Origin: Leifsonia sp. fls2-241-R2A-40a
GTDB lineage: Bacteria > Actinomycetota > Actinomycetes > Actinomycetales > Microbacteriaceae
Assembly (NCBI RefSeq): GCF_030209575.1
Contig: NZ_JARVRS010000001.1
Location: 3,596,001 to 3,660,000, forward strand
Direction: 5' to 3'
DNA: 64,000 nt
The number at the start of each line of letters is the position of its first letter. Position 1 is the stretch's first letter. Of this stretch, positions 1 through 7,962 are shown in pieces. Made by a program: the position numbers and the translations under genes. Under the pieces are notes generated by a model, which saw only the letters and a list, made by a program, of their open reading frames with translations, was not told the origin of the DNA and searched no databases.

Positions 1-151
1 TCCAGCGACCACCGACCTGGGGCATGGGCGCATCGACGCGCACCTCGAGCCCGAGGATGTCGCGGTAGAAAGCGAGCGCGCGATCCTGGTCCACGACCGG
101 GATGCCGATGGTGTTCACGCCGACGATGCCGGCTCCGTCGTTGTCCGTCAT
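1..151 (-). CDS. VOC (glyoxalase/bleomycin-resistance fold) family protein, partial
   Basis: The first 50 codons of a gene on the minus strand that runs off the window. The visible N-terminus has the beta-strand GVNTIGIPVVDQDRALAFY followed by DILGLEV, the usual start of a vicinal-oxygen-chelate module, in which the first strand brings a metal or substrate ligand and the helix carries the DxxRAxxFY signature. The substrate cannot be told. It lies next to a MarR regulator on the same strand, but the 73-bp gap gives no proof of an operon. Confidence 0.75.
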   Translation of the reverse strand, partial: MTDNDGAGIVGVNTIGIPVVDQDRALAFYRDILGLEVRVDAPMPQVGGRW

Positions 152-223
152 GCACGCATCCTTGCGCTCTGCGCGGCCGCCGGGAAGACCCTCGGCCAGG
201 GATGCGCTGGATGGATGGCCGGC

Positions 224-664
224 TCAGCCCTCCGCGCCGCCGTTGTACCGCTCGAGCAGCCGCGCGAAGACGTCGATCTCCTCTTCCGTCCAGTCCGCGA
301 GCCGCGAGGTCATGTCGCGGTGGAGCAGCTCTGCCGCCGACGTCAGCAGTTCTTCGCCCTGGGGTGTCAGCTGCAGCGCGACACCGCGGCCGCCGGCAGG
401 AGCATCCGGACCCGCAGCCGTCACGAGCCCGTGGTCGAGCAGCCCGGCGAGCTGACGGGAGACCGTGGAGCGGTTCAGCTGGAAGTGCGCCGCGATCTCC
501 ACGGCCCGGCAGCCGGGGTGCGCCTGGATGTAGGCGAGGAGCGAACGGTCGACGGCCGAGAGCGCCTCGTTCTCGCGCCGGATCCGCGCGGTTCCCCGTC
601 GGCCGACGGTGGTCAGCTCCCGCTGCACCCGGTCGATGGCGGCATCGCGTCTGTTCCTGCTCAT
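224..664 (-). CDS. MarR family transcriptional regulator
   Basis: A 146-residue winged-helix regulator. Helices around residues 50-75 (ALSAVDRSLLAYI, CRAVEIAAHFQ) lead into a recognition helix with LNRSTVSRQLAGLLDHGLV, and a wing with the usual D-x-G-R-G pattern (PAGGRGVALQLTPQG) follows. The C-terminal helix (EEEIDVFARLLERY) is the dimer helix. I chose the start at 664 (MSRNRRDAAID); a longer frame to 724 would run through both operator palindromes. It is divergent from a membrane protein at 756, and two palindromes in the 91-bp gap make it the likely repressor of both genes. Ligand unknown. Confidence 0.88.
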   Translation of the reverse strand: MSRNRRDAAIDRVQRELTTVGRRGTARIRRENEALSAVDRSLLAYIQAHPGCRAVEIAAHFQLNRSTVSRQLAGLLDHGLVTAAGPDAPAGGRGVALQLTPQGEELLTSAAELLHRDMTSRLADWTEEEIDVFARLLERYNGGAEG

Positions 665-688
665 CCGGCGAAGTCTATCGCCCACGGA

Positions 689-730
689 GTTGCATGACGC
701 AACATAGTCCCGTATGTTGCACAAGGCAAC
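689..730 (+). promoter_or_regulatory. Double MarR operator overlapping a sigma-A promoter
   Basis: Two perfect inverted repeats of the same form, GTTGC-N5-GCAAC, lie at 689-703 and 716-730, with centres 27 bp apart. TTGCAT at 690-695 and TATGTT at 713-718 are separated by 17 bp and fit a -35/-10 pair for the rightward gene. One palindrome covers the -35 and the other covers the -10, so binding would block transcription. The neighbour at 224-664 is the obvious ligand-sensing repressor (inference). Confidence 0.75.
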
Positions 731-755
731 TTCCAGAGAGGACCCTCACCCCCGC

Positions 756-1832
756 ATGTCGACGCACCGCATCGCCCCCGTTCCCCCCGCCCTCGACCGG
801 CCACGCTTCTGGCCCGCCCTCGGCTTCTGGAAGTCCCTCGGCTCGCACATCCTCATCCCGCTGTTCCTGGCCGCAGGGATGGCGCTCGCCTACCTGGGCG
901 CGTTCCATGCCCCGGCGCCGCACGACATCCCGGTCGCCATCGTCGGCGAAGGCCCGGCCGCGCAGGTGTTCGCGCAGACGCTCAACGACAAGGCTCCGAG
1001 CGAGCTCGACGTGACCACGGTGAAGACGGCGGCGGCCGCGAAGCAGCTGCTCTCCGACCAGAAGCTCGCCGCCGCATACGAGGTGCAGCCGACGCACGCG
1101 ACGATCTACGTCTCCACCGCGAGCTCGGAGACGGAGTCCTCCGCGGCCGAGAAGCTGTTCCTGCCGATCGCCTACCAGCAGCACCTCCCCGTCACGATCG
1201 ACGACGTCCGGCCCGTCCCGGCGGACGACGGCACCGGCCAGGGACTGTTCTTCCTCATGGTGGCCCTCAGCGTCGGCGGGTACTCCAGCGCGATCGCCCT
1301 CGCCGCGGTGACGGCACGGCTGGCCGTCGGATGGCGGATCGCCGTCTCCGCGGTCACTGCTCTGGTCGTCGCCGGCATCGGCTCCGTCGTGGCCGGACCG
1401 GTCTTCCACGTGCTGAACGGCAACGAGTGGAGCATCTGGCTGCTCGCCTCGCTCTACACCTTCGGCATCATCACCATCGGCGTCGGCCTGCACCCGTTCC
1501 TCGGACGCTGGACCACCCCGGCGCTCACTCTCCTGTTCGTCATGCTCAACGTCACCAGTTGCGGCGGGATCTTCCCACAGGATCTGCAACCCGCGTTCTT
1601 CGCCGGCCTCAACACGTTCTGGAACGGCGCAGCCTGGCTGGACGCGGTGCGCGCGCTGACCTATTTCCCCGGCCAGGAGTTCGGCTTCGACGGGTTGCGC
1701 CTCGCCCTGTGGGCGACGGCAGGCCTCGGCCTCATCGGTCTCGGGCACCTCCTCACCGTGCGCCGCCGCCGCGCCGCTGACGACACGGTCGCCGCGACCG
1801 CCGCCGAGGAGGCCGCGGTCGTCGCCGCCTGA
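756..1832 (+). CDS. ABC-2/YhgE-Pip-like membrane protein (putative exporter)
   Basis: 358 residues. A first membrane helix (about 30-50) is followed by a soluble outside domain of about 120 residues, then five or so membrane helices (about 165-345) and a charged Arg- and Ala-rich tail. This layout is shared by ABC-2 type permeases and YhgE/Pip proteins, which act in export of drugs or proteins. No ATPase gene lies beside it. The ATG at 756 is preferred; an ATG at 714 sits inside the -10 box. Control by the divergent MarR protein is likely from the operator overlap. Confidence 0.7.
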   Translation: MSTHRIAPVPPALDRPRFWPALGFWKSLGSHILIPLFLAAGMALAYLGAFHAPAPHDIPVAIVGEGPAAQVFAQTLNDKAPSELDVTTVKTAAAAKQLLSDQKLAAAYEVQPTHATIYVSTASSETESSAAEKLFLPIAYQQHLPVTIDDVRPVPADDGTGQGLFFLMVALSVGGYSSAIALAAVTARLAVGWRIAVSAVTALVVAGIGSVVAGPVFHVLNGNEWSIWLLASLYTFGIITIGVGLHPFLGRWTTPALTLLFVMLNVTSCGGIFPQDLQPAFFAGLNTFWNGAAWLDAVRALTYFPGQEFGFDGLRLALWATAGLGLIGLGHLLTVRRRRAADDTVAATAAEEAAVVAA

Positions 1833-1990
1833 TCCGCGCCGTTCCCGAATCGGCCCGGAATTCGCTTTGGGAACCCCTGGCACCGATTTCGAAGCCGCGT
1901 ATTGTGCGCCGTTATAGAGCGACGCCCGAAGAGGGATAGGGATGAGCGAGCGCCGGCATCTGTCGAAAATGACCGATGGAGGGCAGAGAA

Positions 1991-3145
1991 ATGAAAGCTG
2001 TAGTGTACGAAGGCCCGCGCAGTGTGAGCGTCAACGACGTCCCCGATGCACGGATCGAACGGCCGACCGACGTCCTGGTGCAGATCACGACGACGAACAT
2101 CTGCGGGTCCGACCTGCACATGTACGAGGGCAGAACCGACTTCGAGACCGGGCGGTGGTTCGGGCACGAGAACATGGGCCGGGTCGTCGAAGTCGGTGAC
2201 GGCGTCGACAAGGTCCAGGTCGGCGACTATGTCGTCCTCCCCTTCAACGTGGCGTGCGGGCACTGCAAGAACTGCGAGCGCGGGCTCACCAACTACTGTC
2301 TGACCGCGCAACCCCAGCCGGAGTGGGCAGGCGCCGCCTACGGCTTCGCCGACATGGGGCCGTGGGCCGGTGGACAGGCCGACCTGCTCCGGGTGCCGTG
2401 GGGCGACTTCAACTGTCTGCGCCTCGGGGAGGACGCCCAGGAGCGGCAGACCGACTACGTGATGCTGGCCGACATCTTCCCGACCGGCTATCACGCCACG
2501 GAGATGGCGAACGTCAAGCCGGGAGATCAGACGGTCATCTACGGCGCCGGGCCCGTCGGCTGCATGGCCGCCTACTCGGCGATCATCAAGGGTGCGAGCA
2601 AGGTCATGGTCGTCGACCGGCACCCCGACCGGCTCCGGCTGATCGAGGAGATCGGCGCGATCGCCATCGACGACTCCGCGGTCGATCCGGTCGAGGCGGT
2701 CAACGAGATGACGATGGGTCTCGGCGCGGACAACGGCTGCGAGTGCGTCGGCTACCAGGCGCACGACGTGGAGGGTCACGAGCATCCCAACATCACGCTG
2801 AACCGGCTCGTCAAGTCGGTCCGGTTCACGGGCGACATCGGAGTGGTCGGCGTCTACATCCCGCAGGACCCGGGCGCATCGGACGAGCTGGCCAAGCAGG
2901 GCGAGGTCGCGTTCGACTTCGGCGAGTTCTGGTTCCGCGGTCAGAAGCTGGGCAGCGGGCAGGCGCCGGTGAAGAAGTACAACCGGCGGCTGCGCGACCT
3001 CATCGCGGGCGGCAAGGCGAAGCCGTCCTGGATCGTCAGCCACGAGCTGTCCCTGGATGAGGCGCCGGACGCGTACGAGCACTTCGACAAGCGCGACGAC
3101 GGCTGGACGAAGGTCGTGCTGCACCCGGCGGGCGCGTCGGCGTGA
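1991..3145 (+). CDS. Zinc-dependent dehydrogenase, glutathione-independent formaldehyde dehydrogenase-like
   Basis: 384 residues of the medium-chain zinc dehydrogenase family. Catalytic zinc ligands are seen as NICGSDLH (Cys38) and FGHEN (His59). The structural zinc site has four cysteines at 89, 92, 95 and 103 (ACGHCKNCERGLTNYC). The NAD fold has YGAGPVG at about 184-190. The long insert in the C-terminal half (VGYQAHDVEGHEH) is typical of the FdhA group, which oxidises formaldehyde to formate with bound NAD. GGAGGG at 1978-1983 sets the start. Other aldehydes or alcohols remain possible substrates. Confidence 0.85.
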   Translation: MKAVVYEGPRSVSVNDVPDARIERPTDVLVQITTTNICGSDLHMYEGRTDFETGRWFGHENMGRVVEVGDGVDKVQVGDYVVLPFNVACGHCKNCERGLTNYCLTAQPQPEWAGAAYGFADMGPWAGGQADLLRVPWGDFNCLRLGEDAQERQTDYVMLADIFPTGYHATEMANVKPGDQTVIYGAGPVGCMAAYSAIIKGASKVMVVDRHPDRLRLIEEIGAIAIDDSAVDPVEAVNEMTMGLGADNGCECVGYQAHDVEGHEHPNITLNRLVKSVRFTGDIGVVGVYIPQDPGASDELAKQGEVAFDFGEFWFRGQKLGSGQAPVKKYNRRLRDLIAGGKAKPSWIVSHELSLDEAPDAYEHFDKRDDGWTKVVLHPAGASA

Positions 3146-3149
3146 CGAC

Positions 3150-3198
3150 CGGTGCCGGTGACGGCGTCCACGATTCGTGGTCGGCGTCACCGGCACCG
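3150..3198 (+). terminator. Perfect 14-bp stem hairpin between dehydrogenase and DUF1345 gene
   Basis: CGGTGCCGGTGACG at 3150-3163 pairs perfectly with 3185-3198, with a smaller CCACG/CGTGG hairpin in the loop. No T-run follows. It probably ends the dehydrogenase message. It also argues against starting the next gene at the GTG at 3142, since that would translate through the hairpin. Confidence 0.6.
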
Positions 3199-3234
3199 TC
3201 GCACTCTCCGTCGCCGTCGCCGCCAGGAGCATCC

Positions 3235-3876
3235 GTGTCCAGCCGGATCCTGTCAGCCCGCCGTGCCCTCGTCTGCGTCGCGGTCGGCGCCGTCGCCGGC
3301 ACCGCCGCCGCGCTTCTCATCGCACCCCGAGTGGGCCCGCTCGTGGGCTGGTGCACGGCCGGGATCGTCGCCCTGGTGTGGGTGTGGCGCATCTGCTGGC
3401 CGAAGGACTCAGCGGGCACCGAGCGCCTCGCGCGCGAGGAGTCATCCACCCACGTCACCGACGACGCGATCATCCTCGCCTGTCTCGCCAGCATCGCCGC
3501 CGTCGTCGTGTCCGTCGTCCAGTCCAGCAATCGCAGCGGCGACGCGATCTCCATCGCGCTGATCATCCTCGGAGTACTGGGGACCATGGTGGCGTGGGCG
3601 CTGGTGAACACCGTCTACGCGTTCAAGTACGCGCGGATGTACTTCGTCGACCACCAGGAGGGAGGCTTCGACTTCAACCAGGGCACTGAGCCCACCTACA
3701 GCGACTTCGCCTACCTCGCGTTCACGATCGGGATGTCGTACGGCGTCTCGGAAGTGGAGCCGAACACCACGGGGACCCGCCGGAAGGCCCTGCTGCACGC
3801 CCTCTTGTCGTACTTCTTCGGGACGGTCCTGATCGCCGTGGCGATCAACCTCGTCACGAGCCTGGGCCACGGGTGA
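3235..3876 (+). CDS. DUF1345 family membrane protein
   Basis: 213 residues with five to six membrane helices. The DUF1345 signature is clear near the C-terminus: FNQGTEPTYSDFAYLAF, then TIGMSYGVSEVEP. Function of the family is unknown; it sits in the cytoplasmic membrane. I chose the GTG at 3235 because CAGGAG (3224-3229) stands five bases before it. A GTG at 3142 overlapping the previous stop is possible but would add a Ser/Pro-rich stretch read from a hairpin. Confidence 0.8.
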   Translation: MSSRILSARRALVCVAVGAVAGTAAALLIAPRVGPLVGWCTAGIVALVWVWRICWPKDSAGTERLAREESSTHVTDDAIILACLASIAAVVVSVVQSSNRSGDAISIALIILGVLGTMVAWALVNTVYAFKYARMYFVDHQEGGFDFNQGTEPTYSDFAYLAFTIGMSYGVSEVEPNTTGTRRKALLHALLSYFFGTVLIAVAINLVTSLGHG

Positions 3877-3889
3877 CGCAGGCGGCCTC

Positions 3890-4765
3890 CTACGGGAGCG
3901 CCTCGGGATCCAGGTTCAGGATCGTGCTCTCGTAGAGATATCCGTCGGAGCCGAACGCTCGACCGCTCGGGTTCAACCACTTCAGGTCCTGCAGGGTGAT
4001 GCCGAATCGCTCGGCGACGTTCTCCGGCAGGTCGCCGTGTCCCACCCGGTAGCTGGCCGGAGCGCCTGACGGCGTGTTCGCGGTGACCATGCCGCCGGCG
4101 AGGCGCCGTGGGCCGCTGTCTGCCGGATGGACGTTCGTCTGCCGGGCGGGAACCGACCATCGGACGGTGTCCACGGCCAGGACCTTGCCGGGGCCGAGCT
4201 CGACCGGCACACCGTCCGCACTGCCGACGGACGAGTAGGTGACGAGCGCGACCAGGTAGGAAGGGGCGGTCCCCACGTTCGCCGACGAAGGAGGAGCGGG
4301 CGTGGGCGTCGGGCCGCCGAGCAGGTGGTCGCCCATTCCGTGGTCCGTGAGGCCGTCCCCGACCCGCGGAGGGATGTCGATCAGCGTGGCCGAGACGGGG
4401 ATCGGGGCGGTGTTCGTGAAGTCCGAGTACTGCGCCGAGTAGGTGTTGTCGCCGTTCGAGACCACCCGGTAGTGGTAGTGGATGCTGCCCTTCGGTGAGG
4501 CGACGTCCCCCTGCGCGACGACGGTCCCCGCCGGCACAGGTGTGATGACCGGTGCGGGCGGCGGAGGGGCGGCCGGAGTCGTCGACGGTGACGGGCTCGG
4601 AACGCTGGACGGCGCAGTTGACGACGTCGTCGGCGTTGCGCGCGCGGCGGCCGTTCTCGACGGAGTGTGCGGGTGACCCTTCGCCGCGGTTACGGTCGGT
4701 GCGCAACCGGCGAGGACGCCCACGACCACCGCCGCCATGGCGACGACGGCAGGGAGGCGCTTCAC
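3890..4765 (-). CDS. Lipoprotein with C-terminal LysM-like domain
   Basis: 291 residues. The signal peptide ends in the lipobox VLAGC (Cys21), so it is anchored outside the membrane. A Thr/Ser/Pro linker (about 30-75) leads to a beta-rich domain (about 80-235). The last 50 residues (YRVGHGDLPENVAERFGI, LQDLKWLNP) match a LysM fold, which binds peptidoglycan. A cell-wall role is likely; the middle domain is not recognised. It is convergent with the DUF1345 gene. Confidence 0.75.
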   Translation of the reverse strand: MKRLPAVVAMAAVVVGVLAGCAPTVTAAKGHPHTPSRTAAARATPTTSSTAPSSVPSPSPSTTPAAPPPPAPVITPVPAGTVVAQGDVASPKGSIHYHYRVVSNGDNTYSAQYSDFTNTAPIPVSATLIDIPPRVGDGLTDHGMGDHLLGGPTPTPAPPSSANVGTAPSYLVALVTYSSVGSADGVPVELGPGKVLAVDTVRWSVPARQTNVHPADSGPRRLAGGMVTANTPSGAPASYRVGHGDLPENVAERFGITLQDLKWLNPSGRAFGSDGYLYESTILNLDPEALP

Positions 4766-4798
4766 ACGATGCAGAATACCAAAAAGTATCTTCTGTGG

Positions 4799-5113
4799 TC
4801 AGCCCTCGGTTCGCTCGTGCTTGACGGCGAGCAGGTCGACGGTCCTCAGGTCGGGGTCCGTTGCCAGCAGGCCCGGTCCGACCTGACCGAGCGCCCGGGG
4901 AATGTCGCCGTTCAGGTGTGCCTGTCGTGCATCCTCATCGGCGAAAGTGTCGAAGATGCCGAAGTGCGTGTCGTCGATCTGGAACGCGTACCACGTGCGC
5001 GTGCCCGGTTCGCTGTCGACGACGGCTTTGCCGCCGATCAGGAACTCTTTCACGTCACCCGCCTTGTCGGGCTTCGCTTCGAGCAGAGCAAGTACGCCGA
5101 GCTTCAGTTCCAT
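4799..5113 (-). CDS. Antibiotic biosynthesis monooxygenase (ABM) domain protein
   Basis: 104 residues with a ferredoxin-like ABM fold: an early strand (LGVLALLEAKPDKAG), the central EPGTRTWYAFQ, then FGIFDTFADEDARQAH and the C-terminal LLAVKHE strand. Such dimeric proteins are small cofactor-free oxygenases or stress proteins. The start at 5113 has GAGGGAGA just upstream; a longer frame to 5218 has no ribosome site. It is the last ordinary gene before the tRNA scar. Confidence 0.8.
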   Translation of the reverse strand: MELKLGVLALLEAKPDKAGDVKEFLIGGKAVVDSEPGTRTWYAFQIDDTHFGIFDTFADEDARQAHLNGDIPRALGQVGPGLLATDPDLRTVDLLAVKHERTEG

Positions 5114-5243
5114 GGGGTTCTCCCTCGGGGATGTGGACGCCGGTGATCCGGGTTCGGAGGCGTCAGACACGACGGTACGCCTCCTACCCGGAGCAGAGGC
5201 AGGCCCGTTCGGGGCCACCGAACGACGTTTACCCTGAAACGCA

Positions 5244-5268
5244 GAAAACCCCGGTGATCACCGGGGTT
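5244..5268 (-). terminator. Rho-independent terminator downstream of the tRNA 3' fragment
   Basis: A perfect palindrome at 5247-5268 (AACCCCGGTGA and its complement) followed on the minus strand by TTTT. Read leftward it stands just after the tRNA-like 3' end, so it is probably the original terminator of that tRNA gene. Confidence 0.75.
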
Positions 5269-5285
5269 CTTCGTGGATTTTACCG

Positions 5286-5319
5286 CTGGGGTACCTGGAC
5301 TCGAACCAAGAACAACTGA
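5286..5319 (-). other. 3' end of a tRNA-Gln-like gene: probable attachment-site scar
   Basis: On the minus strand the last 34 bases of a tRNA are intact: the 3' half of the anticodon stem (CAGTT), the variable loop, a T-arm with CTTGG-TTCGAGT-CCAGG and the 3' acceptor strand TACCCCA plus G. The D-arm, anticodon and 5' acceptor strand are absent, and the match stops abruptly near 5319. This is what remains when an element integrates into the 3' end of a tRNA gene. The intact tRNA copy should lie, on the minus strand, at the far end of the element. Identity as tRNA-Gln is from recall of actinobacterial sequences. Confidence 0.6.
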
Positions 5320-5405
5320 GTCTGGGTCTCGCCGTCTCCGATTTCATCCTTGATCAGCACTTCGAGCCCGAATGAAGGCACGGCGATCCGCGTAAGTTGG
5401 AGAAA

Positions 5406-5429
5406 AGTCGTCAAAAACGCATGACGACT
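5406..5429 (+). repeat. Inverted repeat near the attachment scar
   Basis: AGTCGTC at 5406-5412 and GACGACT at 5423-5429 form a 7-bp inverted repeat around a 10-bp centre. It lies about 90 bp inside the putative att boundary in a 244-bp gene-free stretch. It could be a protein-binding arm site or a weak hairpin; I see nothing else in the gap. Confidence 0.35.
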
Positions 5430-5563
5430 ACTCGCTAGTCACCGGTCGTCACTGCTCATCACGGCTATTAATCTCTCCGCCTGTCGCTCGCTGCCCAGCG
5501 GCCGTCGGACCTTTCGCCACGGAAAGACGCATGCAAGACGCTTACAGCAGCTGCAACGATGCC

Positions 5564-6147
5564 CTATGCCCAGTCGGGGATCGCTACCGCCCACTCGTGC
5601 CCCAATGGCAGTCCAACGCGCTCTGACATGGCGAGTTCACGGTAATGGGCCGGCAGGAGAACGGGCAGGTCTCCTTGGTCATGCAGGAGAAAGTCCCACC
5701 GGTTCTCGCAACGCTCGAAGACAGCGAGTGAGACGCGAGCCCTGTCAACCGCAGCATTGCGCTGGCCCGGCGGAATCCCTGGTTCCGTGAGCCAGTGCAT
5801 GTGCGCGATCCAGGCTGCGGCTGCTACGTGCGACCTGGGAACGACGTAGCTGCGGGGCAGGAGTTCGGTGTCAGTGGGGATGGCAACCATAACGAAAAAC
5901 TCGCGTTCGTGCATGGACCTCGGCTGCGACTTTGCCCCCAGCGGCCAGCTGATTCCCTTCATGTTGCGTCCGCGGGCACCTTTGACTTGGATCTCGACAA
6001 GCCGGCGGTCCTCCCCTTGCGCCATCACCGCAAGAATGTCCGTCCGCTCAAGCCCATCGCGCGTCAGCGCAGCGCCCATCCTCGTCGGGCAAGTTCGGCA
6101 GCGACGTGATCCTCGCCGATCGTCTTGGTCGTTTTCGTGTCCGCAAT
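5564..6147 (-). pseudogene. Restriction-endonuclease-like (D...ExK) protein, frameshifted by a 5-bp duplication
   Basis: The frame from 6079 codes for RTDILAVM, then RRLVEIQVKGARG: an acid followed by E-x-K, as in PD-(D/E)XK folds. The expected N-terminus is just upstream in another frame (KTIGEDHVAAELARRGWAL). At the junction AGCGC occurs twice in tandem (6066-6070, 6071-6075). Removing one copy joins both parts in frame as RRGWALTRDGLERTDIL. No ATG or GTG precedes the N-terminal part; only an ATT at 6147 follows the upstream stop. So the gene seems broken, or at best makes a truncated protein from 6079. Confidence 0.6.
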
Positions 6148-6390
6148 GTCGCGAGGTTATCGGGCTTGGTGCCCACTTCCAGGCTCACCTCATCTGGCTT
6201 CGCCTCGCTGCTGAGCCACCTGTGACAAAGGCCATTATCAAAGTTGAACTCACGGGAGCTGCATTAGATGCAGAAACTCCCGCGCAGTGGACGTGAGAGC
6301 GTTTCCCCTGATCGTGTACGCTTCCGGCGACCCTCCTTCCCTCGAGTGCCTTAGGGCTCGTACGCAGAGATGCCGCTGACCGTCTGGTTT

Positions 6391-6407
6391 CCTGCATCTG
6401 ATGCAGG
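6391..6407 (+). repeat. 8-bp perfect inverted repeat
   Basis: CCTGCATC-T-GATGCAGG, about 65 bp upstream of the next gene. It may be an operator or a small hairpin. The rest of 6148-6472, which is gene-free, shows nothing I can name. Confidence 0.35.
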
Positions 6408-6472
6408 TTCCACGAGATGGCGGAGTGACGTGCAGCTTCCCCGCAGAGCGGCGCCGCTGTCATGCTGTCGGT

Positions 6473-6847
6473 GTGTATGTGCGCTTCGAGGGAACGACCG
6501 TGAACTCGCGAGGTGCGAGGCCCGGCGTATTTGCGCTGGCAAATGGTCTTGCTCATTCGGGGAAACTCAGCCTCGACGACTATGCCCTGTGGCGCGAGAA
6601 CAACGACTGGATGAATGCGACCTACGCCGATCCCAGTCAGATCGACGACACTCTTTTCGATCGCTCGCTCATTCCCCGCACCGAATGCTGGTTCAGGATC
6701 ATCGCCGAGCACCTTGTGACGCGAGTGCACGAGTACCTCGATCTACTCGATCGCTATGGGGTCGGATGGATCGAACGTCGGGAAGACGATCCAGGCCGAA
6801 TCTTGTACGAGGACGATGTCCAAATCGTCGTAGTCCCGTTCTCATAG
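6473..6847 (+). CDS. Conserved hypothetical protein (124 aa)
   Basis: Start GTG at 6473 (then YVRFEGTT). The sequence is Trp-, Asp- and Tyr-rich (KLSLDDYALWRENNDWMNATY) and resembles a small actinobacterial family of unknown function that begins with a short strand followed by RGxRxGVFxLANGLA. It has no signal peptide or membrane helix and ends with a strand (DDVQIVVVPFS). It is 43 bp from the PHP gene on the same strand, so the two may be co-transcribed. Confidence 0.6.
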   Translation: MYVRFEGTTVNSRGARPGVFALANGLAHSGKLSLDDYALWRENNDWMNATYADPSQIDDTLFDRSLIPRTECWFRIIAEHLVTRVHEYLDLLDRYGVGWIERREDDPGRILYEDDVQIVVVPFS

Positions 6848-6890
6848 AGGGATCGGCTCGCGGATACCGGTCTGCGAGTATCCTCGCGAG

Positions 6891-7745
6891 ATGACGAGCT
6901 TGCCAGCCGATGCGCACGTGCATAGCGAGTGGTCGTGGGATAGCGGGTCGGATCCTGCGTCGTCGGACTCGATGGTCCGCATCTGTGAACGGGCAGTTCA
7001 GATCGGGCTACCGGCCATAGTGTTCACCGAGCACCTCGATTTCGAGGATGCCTGGCGTGTCGAAGACGGCGACATCGGCAACAACGCGCAGAAGTACGTC
7101 GACGGGACCGGCCATGTGCGGCTTCCGCTCTTTGACGCCGACGGCTATCTTGCAGCGATCGATCGTCGCCGGCACGAGTTTCCGGAGCTTCGCATCCTCA
7201 CCGGTGTGGAGTTCGGGCAACCGCACCTCTGGGATGCGCGGGCAGCTGGGTTGCTGTCGAGCGGTGCCATCGACCGCGTCAACGGCTCGCTGCATATGCT
7301 GCCATTCGACGACGGTGACCGCTCCGAGCCGACCACGTTATACCGTCACAGGGCGGCGGATGAGGTCATGTGGGCGTATCTGGAGGAGATTCCTCGGATG
7401 GTTGCCGGGTCGGACTCGTTCGAGGTGTTCACCCACATCGACTACGCCGTGCGCTCGTGGCCAGTAGGAGATGTTGGCCCGTTTGATCCCCGCCGGTTCG
7501 AGGACGGTTTCCGGACGGCAATGCGCGCGATCGCAGCCTCGGGTCGTGTGCTGGAGATGAACACCAGGCGCCTGTGGCCGTGGATCCCGCAGTGGTGGGC
7601 CGAGGAGGGTGGAGGTGCGGTGTCGTTTGGCAGTGACGCGCACGGGCCCGACCCGATTGCTGCCAACTTTCCCGAGGCGATGGCGATGGTCGAGCATTTC
7701 GGGTTCCGTCCAAGCCCACGACCCGAAGATTTCTGGACCCGCTGA
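6891..7745 (+). CDS. PHP-domain phosphoesterase (histidinol-phosphatase-like)
   Basis: 284 residues with the metal-binding motifs of the PHP fold in order: DAHVHSEWS (8-16), TEHLDFED (about 46-53), GVEFGQPH (about 106), NGSLH (about 130), THIDYAVRSW (about 184), EMNT (about 220) and FGSDAH (about 244). These bind a trinuclear metal centre that hydrolyses phosphomonoesters such as histidinol phosphate. No other histidine-synthesis gene is near, so in this cargo setting the substrate may differ. Confidence 0.85.
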   Translation: MTSLPADAHVHSEWSWDSGSDPASSDSMVRICERAVQIGLPAIVFTEHLDFEDAWRVEDGDIGNNAQKYVDGTGHVRLPLFDADGYLAAIDRRRHEFPELRILTGVEFGQPHLWDARAAGLLSSGAIDRVNGSLHMLPFDDGDRSEPTTLYRHRAADEVMWAYLEEIPRMVAGSDSFEVFTHIDYAVRSWPVGDVGPFDPRRFEDGFRTAMRAIAASGRVLEMNTRRLWPWIPQWWAEEGGGAVSFGSDAHGPDPIAANFPEAMAMVEHFGFRPSPRPEDFWTR

Positions 7746-7962
7746 ACGAGTAACAAGTGCGGCGTCGCGTGCACGCCGGAATGTCCTCAGGCGGATGCCG
7801 CACCGGACGCGGAGGCGCCGACCGACTGACCGGCCAGGCGGGAGCGCAGTGCGATGAGGGCGATAGTGACCACTCCTCACCCGGAGTGGGGGCGCGCAGA
7901 CGAAGCCGACGAAATCTCACGTCTGGTAGCGTCTGGCCAAGGACAAACGCGGAGGGGAGCAC

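Noticed and set aside
675-1883. A 402-codon minus-strand frame opposite the membrane exporter
   Set aside because: It has shadow composition (Gly, Arg, Glu) and lies opposite a gene with good membrane helices and a supported promoter.
1661-3232. A 523-codon open frame on the minus strand over the dehydrogenase
   Set aside because: Antisense to a gene with intact zinc and NAD motifs; product rich in Arg, Val, Asp and Ala without any domain.
5286-5360. A functional tRNA gene
   Set aside because: Only the 3' 34 bases fold as a tRNA; anticodon loop, D-arm and 5' acceptor strand are missing.
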